Positions 25,865-34,478 of a stretch of 64,000 bases of DNA are shown in pieces. How positions within the stretch are numbered: position 1 is the first letter of the stretch; each line of letters begins with the position of its first letter. A model generated the notes under the pieces. It was given only the letters and a program-made list of their open reading frames with translations. It was not told the DNA's origin and searched no databases. Origin of the DNA: Mesorhizobium helmanticense (GTDB taxonomy: Bacteria > Pseudomonadota > Alphaproteobacteria > Rhizobiales > Rhizobiaceae); the NCBI RefSeq assembly GCF_003034915.1, contig NZ_PZJX01000038.1:107698-171697 (forward strand), in the 5' to 3' direction. The position numbers were made by a program, and so were the translations under genes.

Positions 25865-26956
25865 TCAGTCTGTTCGCGCGCTGTCGCCCTCGTAGCCGCA
25901 GCGCCAGTAGGCGACGACGAGATGCGCGTCGCGCTTGAGCTTCCGGTCTTGCCTGAGGTAGGAGCGGATGGCGCGGAAGCTCCTGTGCTCGCAGCCGGCC
26001 CAGGCAAAGACGCTGCGCCCGTCTTCGGGCCAATGGACCTCGCGGACGGCATCCTGAAGCAAGGTCGATTTGCCTGGGGCCACGCCGTTCCTGTGCAGCC
26101 ACTTTATGTCCAGCGAGGCCTCCGAAACCAGCGTCTGCTCCTCGTCGCCATCGGCGACTTCGATGCGGATGACGGCGTGCACGCCTGCCGGCAGCGCCTC
26201 GACGATGCGGCCGATCGCGGGCAGGGCGGTTTCGTCGCCGGCGAGCAGGCACCAGTCGGCGGCGGGGATGCCGCCGCCGCCCGGCCCGGTCATGCCGACG
26301 ACGTCGCCGATCCGCGCATTGGCGGCAAAGCGCGCGCCGGGCATGCCGTCGCCATCATGCAGGACAAAGTCGATATCGACCTCCCCGTTGTCGACGTCGA
26401 TGCGGCGGATCGTGTAGATGCGCACGTCCGGCCGCCGTTCCGCTCCCGGCCATGCCGGGCGGCCATCCTCGCCGGTGACGGGCCAGGCAGATACCGCGCC
26501 ATCCCTTGGCAGCAGCAGACGGACATGAAGCCCGCCCGTCGCGAAGCGTCCGAGATCGCTGCCGGCCAGGGTCAGCCGCCGCATATGCGGCGTCACGCTG
26601 GTGGTCCGCACGACGCGCATCTCACGGAAATAGGGCAAGGGCTGGCCGGCCGCGCCATCGCCTTGCCAGACGATGGCGGGGTTCTCCGCCGAAGCGAAAT
26701 GCAAAAGATGTTCGGCGATGGAGAGTTTCACATAGGCCAGCGATGTTTCGTCATTGCCCTCCGCGAAAACCCTCAGGCAGCGCTGGCAGGCTTCCATGCT
26801 GGCTGAGCCGAAGGCCGTGTCGATGCGACTGCAGGCGCCATCGATGGCGACGTCGCCATGATCGGCAAAGTGTGTGCAAAGCCGTTGCATGATGTCTTGC
26901 GGACATGACAGCGCGATCTCGGCGGACGCCTTGAGGTTTCTCGGCATGTCAGCCAT
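25865..26956 (-). CDS. siderophore-interacting protein with N-terminal DUF2218
   Basis: A 363-residue protein with two parts. Residues 1-95 match DUF2218 (KASAEIALSCPQDIMQRLCTHFADHG, YVKLSIAEHLLHFA). The rest is a siderophore-interacting flavin reductase: FAD-binding SVTPHMRRLTLAG and VRIYTIRRIDVDNGEVDIDFVLHDGDGMPGARFAANARIGD, then the SIP domain DWCLLAGDETALPAI and VFAWAGCEHRSFRAIRSYLRQDRKL. It reduces Fe(III) in imported siderophores to free the iron in the cytosol. It starts 8 bp inside the end of fhuB, showing tight coupling with the uptake operon. Confidence 0.9.
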   Translation of the reverse strand: MADMPRNLKASAEIALSCPQDIMQRLCTHFADHGDVAIDGACSRIDTAFGSASMEACQRCLRVFAEGNDETSLAYVKLSIAEHLLHFASAENPAIVWQGDGAAGQPLPYFREMRVVRTTSVTPHMRRLTLAGSDLGRFATGGLHVRLLLPRDGAVSAWPVTGEDGRPAWPGAERRPDVRIYTIRRIDVDNGEVDIDFVLHDGDGMPGARFAANARIGDVVGMTGPGGGGIPAADWCLLAGDETALPAIGRIVEALPAGVHAVIRIEVADGDEEQTLVSEASLDIKWLHRNGVAPGKSTLLQDAVREVHWPEDGRSVFAWAGCEHRSFRAIRSYLRQDRKLKRDAHLVVAYWRCGYEGDSARTD

Positions 26957-28952
26957 GACGCGGCACTCCTTTTGCAAGCAGATGGACGAGATACGGTCCG
27001 CCAAGCAGTGAGGCGAACAGGCCGACGGGCAACTCGTACGGAAAGGCCGCCATGCGTGACAGCCAGTCCGACACGATCATCAGAAGCGCACCGATCAGCA
27101 CCGCGCTGGCGAGGTGAGCTCGGGCGCGGGCAAAGCCGACCAGCCGTGCGAGGTGCGGCGCGATGAGGCCGACAAAGCTCAGCGGTCCGACGAACATCGC
27201 GGCAAGTGCGGTCAGGATCGCGGCGAGAACGATCAGCGTCAGCCGGCCTTTGGCGACCGGCAGGCCCAGCCCGCGCGCGGTATTTTCGCCGAGCGGCAGG
27301 ATATCGAGCCAGCGGGCGGCGAGAAACAGCGGCAATGTCAGCAGCACCAGACAGGCGATCATGAGCCAGGCATCGACGCCGGTCGCCTGGCTGGTCGAGC
27401 CGCTGAGCCAGCGCAGCAGGACGTAGGACTGCGCATTTCCCATCGCGATGGCTGCTGTGGTGACGGCGCTGCACAGCGCGCTCATGGCGACGCCGGCAAG
27501 CAGCAGCCGCTCGGCGCCGAATTTCGCCCGCGCACCGATCGCCAGCATGGCGATCAACACAGCCAGCGAACCGAGCACGGACCCGGCAAATTGCCAAACG
27601 GGCGCGGCCGCCGCGCTGAGCGTCAATACCGCGGTCAGGCCGGCGCCGGCGCCGGTGCCGACACCCAGCACCTCCGGGCTTGCCAGTGGATTGCCGGTGA
27701 TGCGCTGGATCACCACGCCCGCCACTGCCAGCATGGCGCCGGCGGCCGCCGCCACGCCGATCCGCGGCGCGCGCCAGGCGGCGAGATCAAGAAGCATGTC
27801 GCCGCCGGCGACCGACCAGCCCGTCGGCCCGCGCCCGAGAAGGAGCGCCACCCCTGCCGCGAAAAGCACCGCCAGAAACAAAAGCAGGATGATGAGCCGA
27901 GGACGGGCAGCCTTGCGTGGGGAAGGGCTGTTCGTGCCGAGGTTCGGCCATTCGAGCATGCGCAGCCTCGGCAGCAGCCAGAGCAGAACGGGGCCGCCCA
28001 GAAGTGCGGTGCCGGCGCCGGTCGGAATGCGTTCGCCGCCAGTGCCGGCCGCCAGTTGCGCCAGCCCGTCCGTCAGCCACAGCAGGATGGCGCCGATCAG
28101 CGGCGCGGCGAGCAGCCTTTGCCGCAGCGTTCGCGCGCCCGAAAGCGTGGCGAGCGCAGGCGCCGCAAGGCCGACGAAGCCGATGACGCCGACCTCCGCG
28201 ACCACGCCGGTCGCCATCCACACGGCAAGCGCGATGACGAGAAAGCGGCTGCTGTGGCGCGCAATGCCCAGACTGCGCGCCGAGGCGTCGTCAAGGCCAA
28301 GGATCGTCAGCGGTCTGAGCAGCAACAGGGCGGCGACGGCGCCGACCGCAAGCCTGACCGCCAATGCGATGGCCGGCCCCCAGTCCTGCTGGACCAGCGA
28401 TCCGCCGCCCCAGATGAACAGCGAGAACAGATAGTCGCCATTGGCGAGGATCAGGGCGGCGCTGATGGAGCTGGCAGTCAACGCCACCATCATGCCGGCA
28501 AGCACGACGGAGACGGGCTCCAACCCGCGCCGCCAGGTCAGCGACAGAACCAGCAGCACCGCGGCGATGCCGCCGGCAAAGGCGACCGGCCCTTGCGACC
28601 GCTCCATCAGGAACGGCGCGTAGACGGAAGCCGCCGTCATGGCCAGCTGCGCGCCGGCCGAAATGCCAAGCGTCGACGGTTCGGCCAACGGGTTGCGCAA
28701 CACGCGCTGCAGCAGCAGGCCGGACAGGCCGAGAACGGCGCCTGCCAGCACCGCCACTGCCGCGCGCGGCAGCGTGCTGTAGAAAAGGATGATACGGTCG
28801 AGATCGACGCCGTCGCCAGGCGCGGTCGGCCACTGCATGCCGACGCGCCAGGTGAACAGGAGTGCCGCCACTCCGGCCGAAAGACCCCAGAGCACGATCG
28901 GCGGCAGCGCATGGCCAGTCACGGCGCGCTCGGTCATGGCGCGGTCAGCCAT
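26949..28952 (-). CDS. fhuB: Fe(3+)-hydroxamate ABC transporter permease FhuB (fused double permease)
   Basis: A 667-residue permease made of two tandem FecCD domains (about residues 15-325 and 340-665), the organisation specific to FhuB. Each half shows family blocks: RNPLAEPSTLGISAGAQLA and FVGLAAPALATLSGARTLRQRL in the first; GNPLASPEVLGVGTGAGAG, PLSFVGLIAPHLARLVGFARARAHL in the second. The ATG at 28952 overlaps the binding-protein stop by 8 bp. It moves ferric hydroxamate siderophores across the inner membrane. The matching FhuC ATPase is not in this operon. Confidence 0.93.
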   Translation of the reverse strand: MADRAMTERAVTGHALPPIVLWGLSAGVAALLFTWRVGMQWPTAPGDGVDLDRIILFYSTLPRAAVAVLAGAVLGLSGLLLQRVLRNPLAEPSTLGISAGAQLAMTAASVYAPFLMERSQGPVAFAGGIAAVLLVLSLTWRRGLEPVSVVLAGMMVALTASSISAALILANGDYLFSLFIWGGGSLVQQDWGPAIALAVRLAVGAVAALLLLRPLTILGLDDASARSLGIARHSSRFLVIALAVWMATGVVAEVGVIGFVGLAAPALATLSGARTLRQRLLAAPLIGAILLWLTDGLAQLAAGTGGERIPTGAGTALLGGPVLLWLLPRLRMLEWPNLGTNSPSPRKAARPRLIILLLFLAVLFAAGVALLLGRGPTGWSVAGGDMLLDLAAWRAPRIGVAAAAGAMLAVAGVVIQRITGNPLASPEVLGVGTGAGAGLTAVLTLSAAAAPVWQFAGSVLGSLAVLIAMLAIGARAKFGAERLLLAGVAMSALCSAVTTAAIAMGNAQSYVLLRWLSGSTSQATGVDAWLMIACLVLLTLPLFLAARWLDILPLGENTARGLGLPVAKGRLTLIVLAAILTALAAMFVGPLSFVGLIAPHLARLVGFARARAHLASAVLIGALLMIVSDWLSRMAAFPYELPVGLFASLLGGPYLVHLLAKGVPRHG

Positions 28953-29862
28953 GGGCCTGCCCGGCAAGTGCCACTGTAGCCAGGCGTGCGAAGCGGCGCG
29001 CCGAGGGCAGGCCGCCGAAATGATTGATCGGTTCCAGCACGGCGACACGACCTTCGCGGACCGCCGGCAGTGCGTTCCACAAGGCATTTGCGGGCAGCGA
29101 GCGGCCGACATCGGCCGGCAGCGGCGAGACGACGAGGATCGATGCATCGGGAACGCGCGCCAGCGCCTCCAGACCGACCGGAGCGGCGGCGCTGTAGTCC
29201 GTCTCATCGATCCAGGCGTTCTTCATGCCGAGACGCTGAAGCACGTCGCCAAACATCGAATCTCGGCCAAAGGCGCGGAAATGGCGTGAGTCGCCAAGGC
29301 TGATGACAAAGACCGGCCGCCCTGAGGCGGCTGTTAGCGCGGCGCGCAATCGGGTGATCTCGACTGATGTCTCGTCGACATAGCGTTTTGCCTCGGCCAG
29401 TCGCGCGAGCCTTTCGCCAAGCGCCAGCGCTGCTGCCTCGGCCAGCGGGTAGGGTGGTACGCCGGGCGCGTAGACCGCTTGCGCAAGGACTGGCGCAATG
29501 CGCTCAAGCATGGGGCGCTGGTACTCATAGAAGTTGGAGATGACGATGAGATCCGGCGCGACGGTGCGCAGCAGCTCGTAATTGGGCGTGCCGCGCAGGC
29601 CGAGATCGGTCACCGATCGAGGGACGATCGGCTCGACCGCGATCTTGCGAAACTGGATGAGTTCGGTCGCCGCAACCGGCTCTATGCCGAGCGCCAGCAA
29701 AGTTTCCAGCATGCCCCAATCGATCGCCGCGACGCGCAGCGGCGCTGCCCTGGCGACGATCGGCGGCAGGGCCGCCGCCAAGCCAAGCGCAAGCGCCTGC
29801 CGCCGGTTGGGCAGATGTACCATCGCCCGGGGAAGAAAGATCATCGCTGGCGGATTCGGCAC
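28945..29862 (-). CDS. fhuD: iron-siderophore periplasmic binding protein, FhuD-like
   Basis: A cluster A-II helical-backbone binding protein of about 292-305 residues. The N-terminus has a twin-arginine-like NRRQALALGLAAALPPIVARA signal. The body shows DWGMLETLLALGIEPVAATEL, LGLRGTPNYELLRTVAPDLIVISNFYE and GDSRHFRAFGRDSMFGDVLQRLG, typical of FhuD. The GTG at 29862 is the furthest start; ATGs at 29844 and 29823 are plausible and none has a clear ribosome site. It lies 4 bp after the receptor gene and hands the ferric siderophore to FhuB. Confidence 0.88.
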   Translation of the reverse strand: MPNPPAMIFLPRAMVHLPNRRQALALGLAAALPPIVARAAPLRVAAIDWGMLETLLALGIEPVAATELIQFRKIAVEPIVPRSVTDLGLRGTPNYELLRTVAPDLIVISNFYEYQRPMLERIAPVLAQAVYAPGVPPYPLAEAAALALGERLARLAEAKRYVDETSVEITRLRAALTAASGRPVFVISLGDSRHFRAFGRDSMFGDVLQRLGMKNAWIDETDYSAAAPVGLEALARVPDASILVVSPLPADVGRSLPANALWNALPAVREGRVAVLEPINHFGGLPSARRFARLATVALAGQAHG

Positions 29863-29866
29863 AGAA

Positions 29867-32053
29867 TTACCAAGTCGTATGGGCCTTCAGCTTGAACGAG
29901 CGACCTTCGCCATAAGAGCAGGTCACGAGCGTCTGGCAGCTTGCGACATAGGTCTTGTCGAAGAGGTTGGTGATGTTGAGGTCGACGCCCCAGTTCTCCT
30001 TCTCATAGCCGAGCTTCAGATCGGCCAGCGTGACGGCTGGAACCTTCGCCGTGTTCTCGTTGTCGGCCCATGAGGAGCCGAGATACCGCAGGCCGGTGCC
30101 GATCGAGATGCCGTCATACCAGCCGCCGCGCAAGGTGTAGTCGACGGACGCCGAGGCCATGACTTCGGGCACGATGAAAGGTGTCTTGCCGATCAGCGAA
30201 GGGTCTTCGCTCTTGGTGAAGTCGATATCGTAGGCGGTCAGCGCCGCAGTGACCCTGAGATCCTCGGTGACGTTGACCTTGCCTTCGATCTCCACACCGC
30301 GCGAGCGTAGCTCGTCGGCCTGGACCTGGGCAAAAGGATCGGTGTCGCTGGCGAGGGCCACATTCTGGCGCGTCAGGTCGAAGAGCGACAGGGTGAACAA
30401 GCCATCGATGAAGGTCGGCTCATATTTGACGCCGACTTCGTATTGCACGCCTTCTTCCGGCTTGAACAGGTCGCCGTTCGCGTCGGTTCCGATGATCGGG
30501 TTGAAGAAAGTGGCGATGCTGGCATAGGGGGTGATGCCGTTGTCGAACTCATAGGCGAGACCGGCGCGGCCGGAGAAATCGCCGCCGGTCCTGCTCTGGG
30601 TGCTGGAGGTCGGACTATAGAAGGTCGGACCGTTGTCGGCCTCGAGCCAGGCCCAATCATAGCGGCCGTTCAGTGTCACCAGCCAGCCGTCGCCAAAGCG
30701 AAGCTGATCCTGCGCATAAAAGCCGAGCTGCTTTTGCGTCAGGTCCTGGTTGAGATAGCTGACGCGCGGCGTCAGTGGCGAGCCGTAGACAGGGTCGAAG
30801 GCATCGATGGGATTGTCATAGTTTGGATCGTAGAGACCGGACGACTGCACCTGGTCGATGTTGTAATATTTGAAGTCCAAGCCGGCGAGGATCGTATGTT
30901 CGATCGGGCCGGTCACCACCTTGCCCTCGATCTGGTTGTCCAGGAGGAAGGTTTGCGCCTGAGTGTCATGGTCGAAATTAATGCGGGCCAGATCTGTGGG
31001 CCCTCCGATCGTTGACCAGCCGTTCGGGTTGACGCTGACCTCCTTGATGTCGGCGGCGGTGAAGCGGGCATTGGAACGAACGGTCCAGTCATTGTCGAAG
31101 GTGTGTTCGAACTCGTAACCGAGGGATCCCTGCTCGCGCTTGTAGAGGTCGATCGACGGTTCGGTGAAATTGGCGTCGCGGTCGATGCGGCCATAATTTA
31201 CGCCGCCGACAATCCTGTCGACGACGGTCCCTTCGTAGGGCAGGAAGCTGCCGCCATTGTGGTTCTCATCGATGTGGCTGAAATTGGCGAGTACGGTCAG
31301 CCGGGTCTGTTCGTCGGGTTGCCAGGTGATGCTTGGCGAGATGAAGCCGCGCCAGCCATCCTGCAGGTCGCTGTAGGTATCGCCACCGGCGACGCGGCCG
31401 TTGACGCGATAGCTGACCACGCCGTCCTTGGCGACATCCCCAATATCGAAACCGAGATAGACATTGCCGGCGTCGTTGACGCCGGTTTCGACATAGCGCT
31501 GCCGGCCGTCGGGACGCTTGCTGACATAGTTGACGATGCCGCCCGGATTGCTGCCGCCATAGAGCACCGAGGCCGGGCCTTTCAGCACTTCGATGCGCTC
31601 CAGCCCGAAGCTATCGACATAGAAGCCGCCGAAGCCGTAGCTGAACAGTTGCAGGCCGTCCATGTAGACGCCGGTGGCCGTCGCCTGGAAGCCACGGATG
31701 AATATCCAGTTGGTGTCGCTGTCGGGACCGAAGGGCTGGGTGAAGACGCCGGCGGTGTAGCGCAACGCCTCGTCGGCCTTCTGGGCGCCCTGATCGTCAA
31801 TCTCCTGACGGCCGATCACCGAGACGGATTGCGGGATCTCCTTGAGTGCGGTCGCGGTCTTGGAGCCGGTCGTGGTCTTCTTGGCGACGACGCCGTCGAC
31901 CGGTCCGGTCGCGCTGTCGCCGGCATCGCCCTCGACCACCACGGGTTCGAGCTGGGTGGCGGTCTGCGCATCCTGGGCGAACGCGGTCAAGGGCGGGATC
32001 ATGGCGATGGCGGCGCCTGCCAAAAGCAGCTTCATCCGGCAAATTCTGTTCAT
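29867..32053 (-). CDS. TonB-dependent ferric siderophore receptor (FhuA-like)
   Basis: A 728-residue outer-membrane receptor. The ATG at 32053 yields a signal peptide ending TAFAQD; it is followed by a short TonB-box-like region, the plug domain (LKEIPQSVSVIGRQEIDDQGAQKADEALRYTAGVF, LERIEVLKGPASVLYGGSNPGGIVNYVSKRP) and a 22-strand-type barrel (QLRFGDGWLVTLNGRYDWAW, GVKYEPTFIDGLFTLSLFDLTRQNV, NITNLFDKTYVASC). There is no N-terminal STN signalling domain. The clustering with FhuB/FhuD-type genes suggests a hydroxamate siderophore. The upstream TGA-N9-TCA fits iron regulation. Confidence 0.93.
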   Translation of the reverse strand: MNRICRMKLLLAGAAIAMIPPLTAFAQDAQTATQLEPVVVEGDAGDSATGPVDGVVAKKTTTGSKTATALKEIPQSVSVIGRQEIDDQGAQKADEALRYTAGVFTQPFGPDSDTNWIFIRGFQATATGVYMDGLQLFSYGFGGFYVDSFGLERIEVLKGPASVLYGGSNPGGIVNYVSKRPDGRQRYVETGVNDAGNVYLGFDIGDVAKDGVVSYRVNGRVAGGDTYSDLQDGWRGFISPSITWQPDEQTRLTVLANFSHIDENHNGGSFLPYEGTVVDRIVGGVNYGRIDRDANFTEPSIDLYKREQGSLGYEFEHTFDNDWTVRSNARFTAADIKEVSVNPNGWSTIGGPTDLARINFDHDTQAQTFLLDNQIEGKVVTGPIEHTILAGLDFKYYNIDQVQSSGLYDPNYDNPIDAFDPVYGSPLTPRVSYLNQDLTQKQLGFYAQDQLRFGDGWLVTLNGRYDWAWLEADNGPTFYSPTSSTQSRTGGDFSGRAGLAYEFDNGITPYASIATFFNPIIGTDANGDLFKPEEGVQYEVGVKYEPTFIDGLFTLSLFDLTRQNVALASDTDPFAQVQADELRSRGVEIEGKVNVTEDLRVTAALTAYDIDFTKSEDPSLIGKTPFIVPEVMASASVDYTLRGGWYDGISIGTGLRYLGSSWADNENTAKVPAVTLADLKLGYEKENWGVDLNITNLFDKTYVASCQTLVTCSYGEGRSFKLKAHTTW

Positions 32054-32085
32054 AAGGCAAACCCCAGGTTCTCTAGACATATACC

Positions 32086-32100
32086 TGACTGTTTACCTCA
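32086..32100 (-). promoter_or_regulatory. candidate iron-responsive operator (RirA-type IRO box)
   Basis: TGA (32086-32088), nine bases, then TCA (32098-32100), the TGA-N9-TCA pattern reported for RirA sites in rhizobia, 32 bp upstream of the siderophore-receptor start. A motif this short can occur by chance, but position and gene function agree. Confidence 0.45.
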
Positions 32101-32189
32101 ACTTATAGGCGGATCATTGGACGGATTTGCGCGGTTTGTCGATTTTTGTCCAAAAGGCGGACCTTGCTGCGCCCTGCTGCGGGGAAATA

Positions 32190-33137
32190 TCATTGGCGCC
32201 GGTGGGCGGCCATCCAGGCGCCCGGCGTCAACCCAACGATGGATTTGAATACCCGCGTCAGATGCGCCTGATCGAAAAAGCCGGTGGCTTCGGCGATATC
32301 ACCGAGCGACGCCTGTTCATGCGCCATCATGGCCTGGATCTTCCTGATCCGCGCCTGCATCTGCCAGCGGTGCGGCGGCACGCCGGTGGCCGCCTTGAAG
32401 GCATGGCTGGTGGCGGTTTCGGACAGGCCGGTCAGCCCTGCGAGATCGGCGAGGCGAATCTTGCCCAGGCAATGCGCGTCGATATAGTCGGTGACTAGGC
32501 GCAGCTTGCGGCGGGACAGCGGCGCGCGGCGCCGCGGTCCGTCCGTCCGTCCTATCTCAAAAAGCCCGGCGAACAATGCGTTCAGCAGGCCTTCGCCATA
32601 GAGGTCGTGCATCGGCAGGCCGCTGTCGCATTCGGTCGCGATCAGGCCGGCGAGCGCTGCGATCCGGTCGTCGCAAAACTGGAAGCGCGACACACGCAGC
32701 GCCTCGCGGTCGAGGCTGCCGCCGAAGCGGCGCGTCAACGCCGCCTCGTCGAAGTGCAGATCGAGATGCTTGATGCGGCGCAGGCCCTCGACCCGGCCCC
32801 TGATCGGCACGCCCGCCGGTATGTAGGCCATGGAAAATGCCCGATCGTGACGGCGCAATTCGCCCCGCGCCCCCTCGACGAAGAAGGCGCCGTCGCCGTC
32901 GACCTTCAGCGTCACAAAGAGCCGGGGGTCGGGAGACACATAATAGCCTCCCGCTTCCTCCGCGCACGAGACGTCCCAGAGGTCGGCGACGACGCCGTCC
33001 CAGACATGCCCTTTCAGGCCGCCTATGACGGAAAAACCCTGAATGCGACTTTCCATGCGCGGAGCGAAGGCCACGTCCGTTTCCCTGTAATGGCATGATC
33101 CCTCGGCCTTGATATATTTCATGACAGAAATTATCAA
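32190..33137 (-). CDS. AraC family transcriptional regulator of the siderophore locus
   Basis: A 315-residue regulator with a divergent N-terminal sensing domain and a C-terminal AraC double helix-turn-helix (LRLVTDYIDAHCLGKIRLADLAGLTGLSETATSHAFKAATGVPPHRW, LGDIAEATGFFDQAHLTRVFKSIVGLTPGAW). It sits directly upstream of the receptor gene on the same strand, with 136 bp between them. AraC-type proteins in such places usually act as siderophore-responsive activators. The exact start is uncertain; an in-frame ATG also exists at 33122. Confidence 0.9.
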   Translation of the reverse strand: MIISVMKYIKAEGSCHYRETDVAFAPRMESRIQGFSVIGGLKGHVWDGVVADLWDVSCAEEAGGYYVSPDPRLFVTLKVDGDGAFFVEGARGELRRHDRAFSMAYIPAGVPIRGRVEGLRRIKHLDLHFDEAALTRRFGGSLDREALRVSRFQFCDDRIAALAGLIATECDSGLPMHDLYGEGLLNALFAGLFEIGRTDGPRRRAPLSRRKLRLVTDYIDAHCLGKIRLADLAGLTGLSETATSHAFKAATGVPPHRWQMQARIRKIQAMMAHEQASLGDIAEATGFFDQAHLTRVFKSIVGLTPGAWMAAHRRQ

Positions 33138-33187
33138 GTTTTACCGGTCAGCAGAAACGCAGTGAGCGGCGTCGAGCGAAGTCGACT

Positions 33188-34015
33188 CTACCGCTGTGTG
33201 TCCAGGCGCGCGCGAAACTCCTCGAGCTCCGCCTCAGTAATGCCGGCGACTTCGGCTTCATTGGGATAGCTGCCGCTCGCGACGTCCTTGCGGAAGCCCG
33301 ACAGCGCCTCGACCCGCGCGTCCCTGACGGACTGGTGCAAAGCGGCCAGATTGCCCCAGGCACGCGCATGGCGCGGCAGCCGGGCGCTCTCGCCGCAAAT
33401 GTCCGAGGTGAACAGGAAGATGACGTCCGCCTCAGTGCCCGAGCCAAGCGAGACGGTGACGAGCGAGGTGCGGCGGTTGATCTCGGCCATCACCTCGGCA
33501 GCGATGATCTCGCATTCGACGGCGAAGGCGCCGGCATCCTCGAGCCGCCGGAAGCGGTCCCATAGGTCAAGCGCCTCGGCCGAGGTCTTGCCGACCGCCC
33601 TGATGCCGCCGACCCAGGTGGATTTGCGCGGCACGAAGCCGAGATGCCCCATCACCGGTATCTGTTCATTGGCGAGCAGCCGCACACTGTCATGGCCGCG
33701 CCCGGTGATCACCGCATCGGCGCCTGATGTGATGGCGCCAAAGGCAATGCGCAGTATCTCGTCGCCGGTGACGGCATCGGCGAAGCCGAGGGCAGCGGTG
33801 ACGAAGACGCGGCGCGAACCCTCGCGCACACGCAAGACGTTGGCGGCGCGGCAGACCACCATCTCGACGCCGGCAGCCTCGGCCGCCGCCGCTTCATCAG
33901 CTGTCTCGGCCGTCACTTGGGCGGCATGACGCCCGGTGCCCTTGAGCGCGCGCAGGTCCGCGACAGTCAGGCTGCGCTCGACCTCGCGGCCGCCGAAATC
34001 GAAGATGCGCGGCAT
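33188..34015 (-). CDS. PanB-like (ketopantoate hydroxymethyltransferase family) protein in a pentose operon
   Basis: A 275-residue TIM-barrel protein of the PanB/PEP-mutase superfamily, with the PanB-type block IPVMGHLGFVPRKSTWVGGIRAVGKT and RLEDAGAFAVECEIIAAEVMAEI. However, the positions where PanB has its metal-binding acidic residues look replaced: the GDSLGM-type segment reads CRAANVL, the second reads TAALGF and the third ITGRG, while the catalytic Glu in VECEI remains. This is judged by eye. It ends the leftward ABC/ribokinase/RbsD operon, 1 bp after rbsD, so it probably acts on the sugar-derived product rather than in pantothenate synthesis. Confidence 0.7.
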   Translation of the reverse strand: MPRIFDFGGREVERSLTVADLRALKGTGRHAAQVTAETADEAAAAEAAGVEMVVCRAANVLRVREGSRRVFVTAALGFADAVTGDEILRIAFGAITSGADAVITGRGHDSVRLLANEQIPVMGHLGFVPRKSTWVGGIRAVGKTSAEALDLWDRFRRLEDAGAFAVECEIIAAEVMAEINRRTSLVTVSLGSGTEADVIFLFTSDICGESARLPRHARAWGNLAALHQSVRDARVEALSGFRKDVASGSYPNEAEVAGITEAELEEFRARLDTQR

Positions 34016-34016
34016 T

Positions 34017-34478
34017 TTAGCTTTTCATCTTCCTGGCGTAGTAGTCGGGCGCCACGACACCTGGCTTGGAGAACCAGGCCGGCACGTCGACGCCTGAATA
34101 AAGCAGGATGTTGCCCCACGGATCGAAGGCGCCGGTGCGCACGATGACCTTGGCCTTTGCCGCCATCTCGGCGAGGATCGTCTCGTGCTTCGTCGTCTCG
34201 AAATCGGCGTCGGGGAACAGCCGCTTCAGCTTGGCCAGCAAGGGCGCATTGTGCACCGGCAGCGTGTCGGCATAGCCGACGCGCTCGGCGATGAAGCTGG
34301 CCGCGATCGGCGTCAGCACAGTCTCCAGGTCCGGCACGTCCGGCGAGATGGCAAGGTCGATGCGCCAGGCGGTCGAGGGGATCGGAAAGCCCGCATCGCA
34401 GACGATCATCAGGTCGCCATGGCCCATCGAGGCGATGGCATGCGCCAGTTCGGCATTGAGCAGCCGGTTTCGGTTCAT
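34017..34478 (-). CDS. rbsD: RbsD/FucU family sugar mutarotase (D-ribose pyranase-like)
   Basis: A 153-residue RbsD/FucU protein that interconverts sugar anomers for the kinase. Features are NRNRLLNAELAHAIASMGHGDLMIVCDAGFPIP (catalytic His in MGHGD, Asp in CDAGFP) and the C-terminal VRTGAFDPWGNILLYSGVD. The ATG at 34478 is supported by GGAAGGA and by the ATGA overlap with the ribokinase stop; an ATG at 34493 is less likely. The context of a ribokinase and RbsABC-type transporter argues for ribose or a related pentose. Confidence 0.88.
   Translation of the reverse strand: MNRNRLLNAELAHAIASMGHGDLMIVCDAGFPIPSTAWRIDLAISPDVPDLETVLTPIAASFIAERVGYADTLPVHNAPLLAKLKRLFPDADFETTKHETILAEMAAKAKVIVRTGAFDPWGNILLYSGVDVPAWFSKPGVVAPDYYARKMKS

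Noticed and set aside
27114..28979. Long plus-strand reading frame (about 620 codons) opposite fhuB
   Set aside because: It is the antisense shadow of a high-GC gene: composition is Arg/Gln/Gly-rich with no domain, while the minus strand encodes an unmistakable FhuB.
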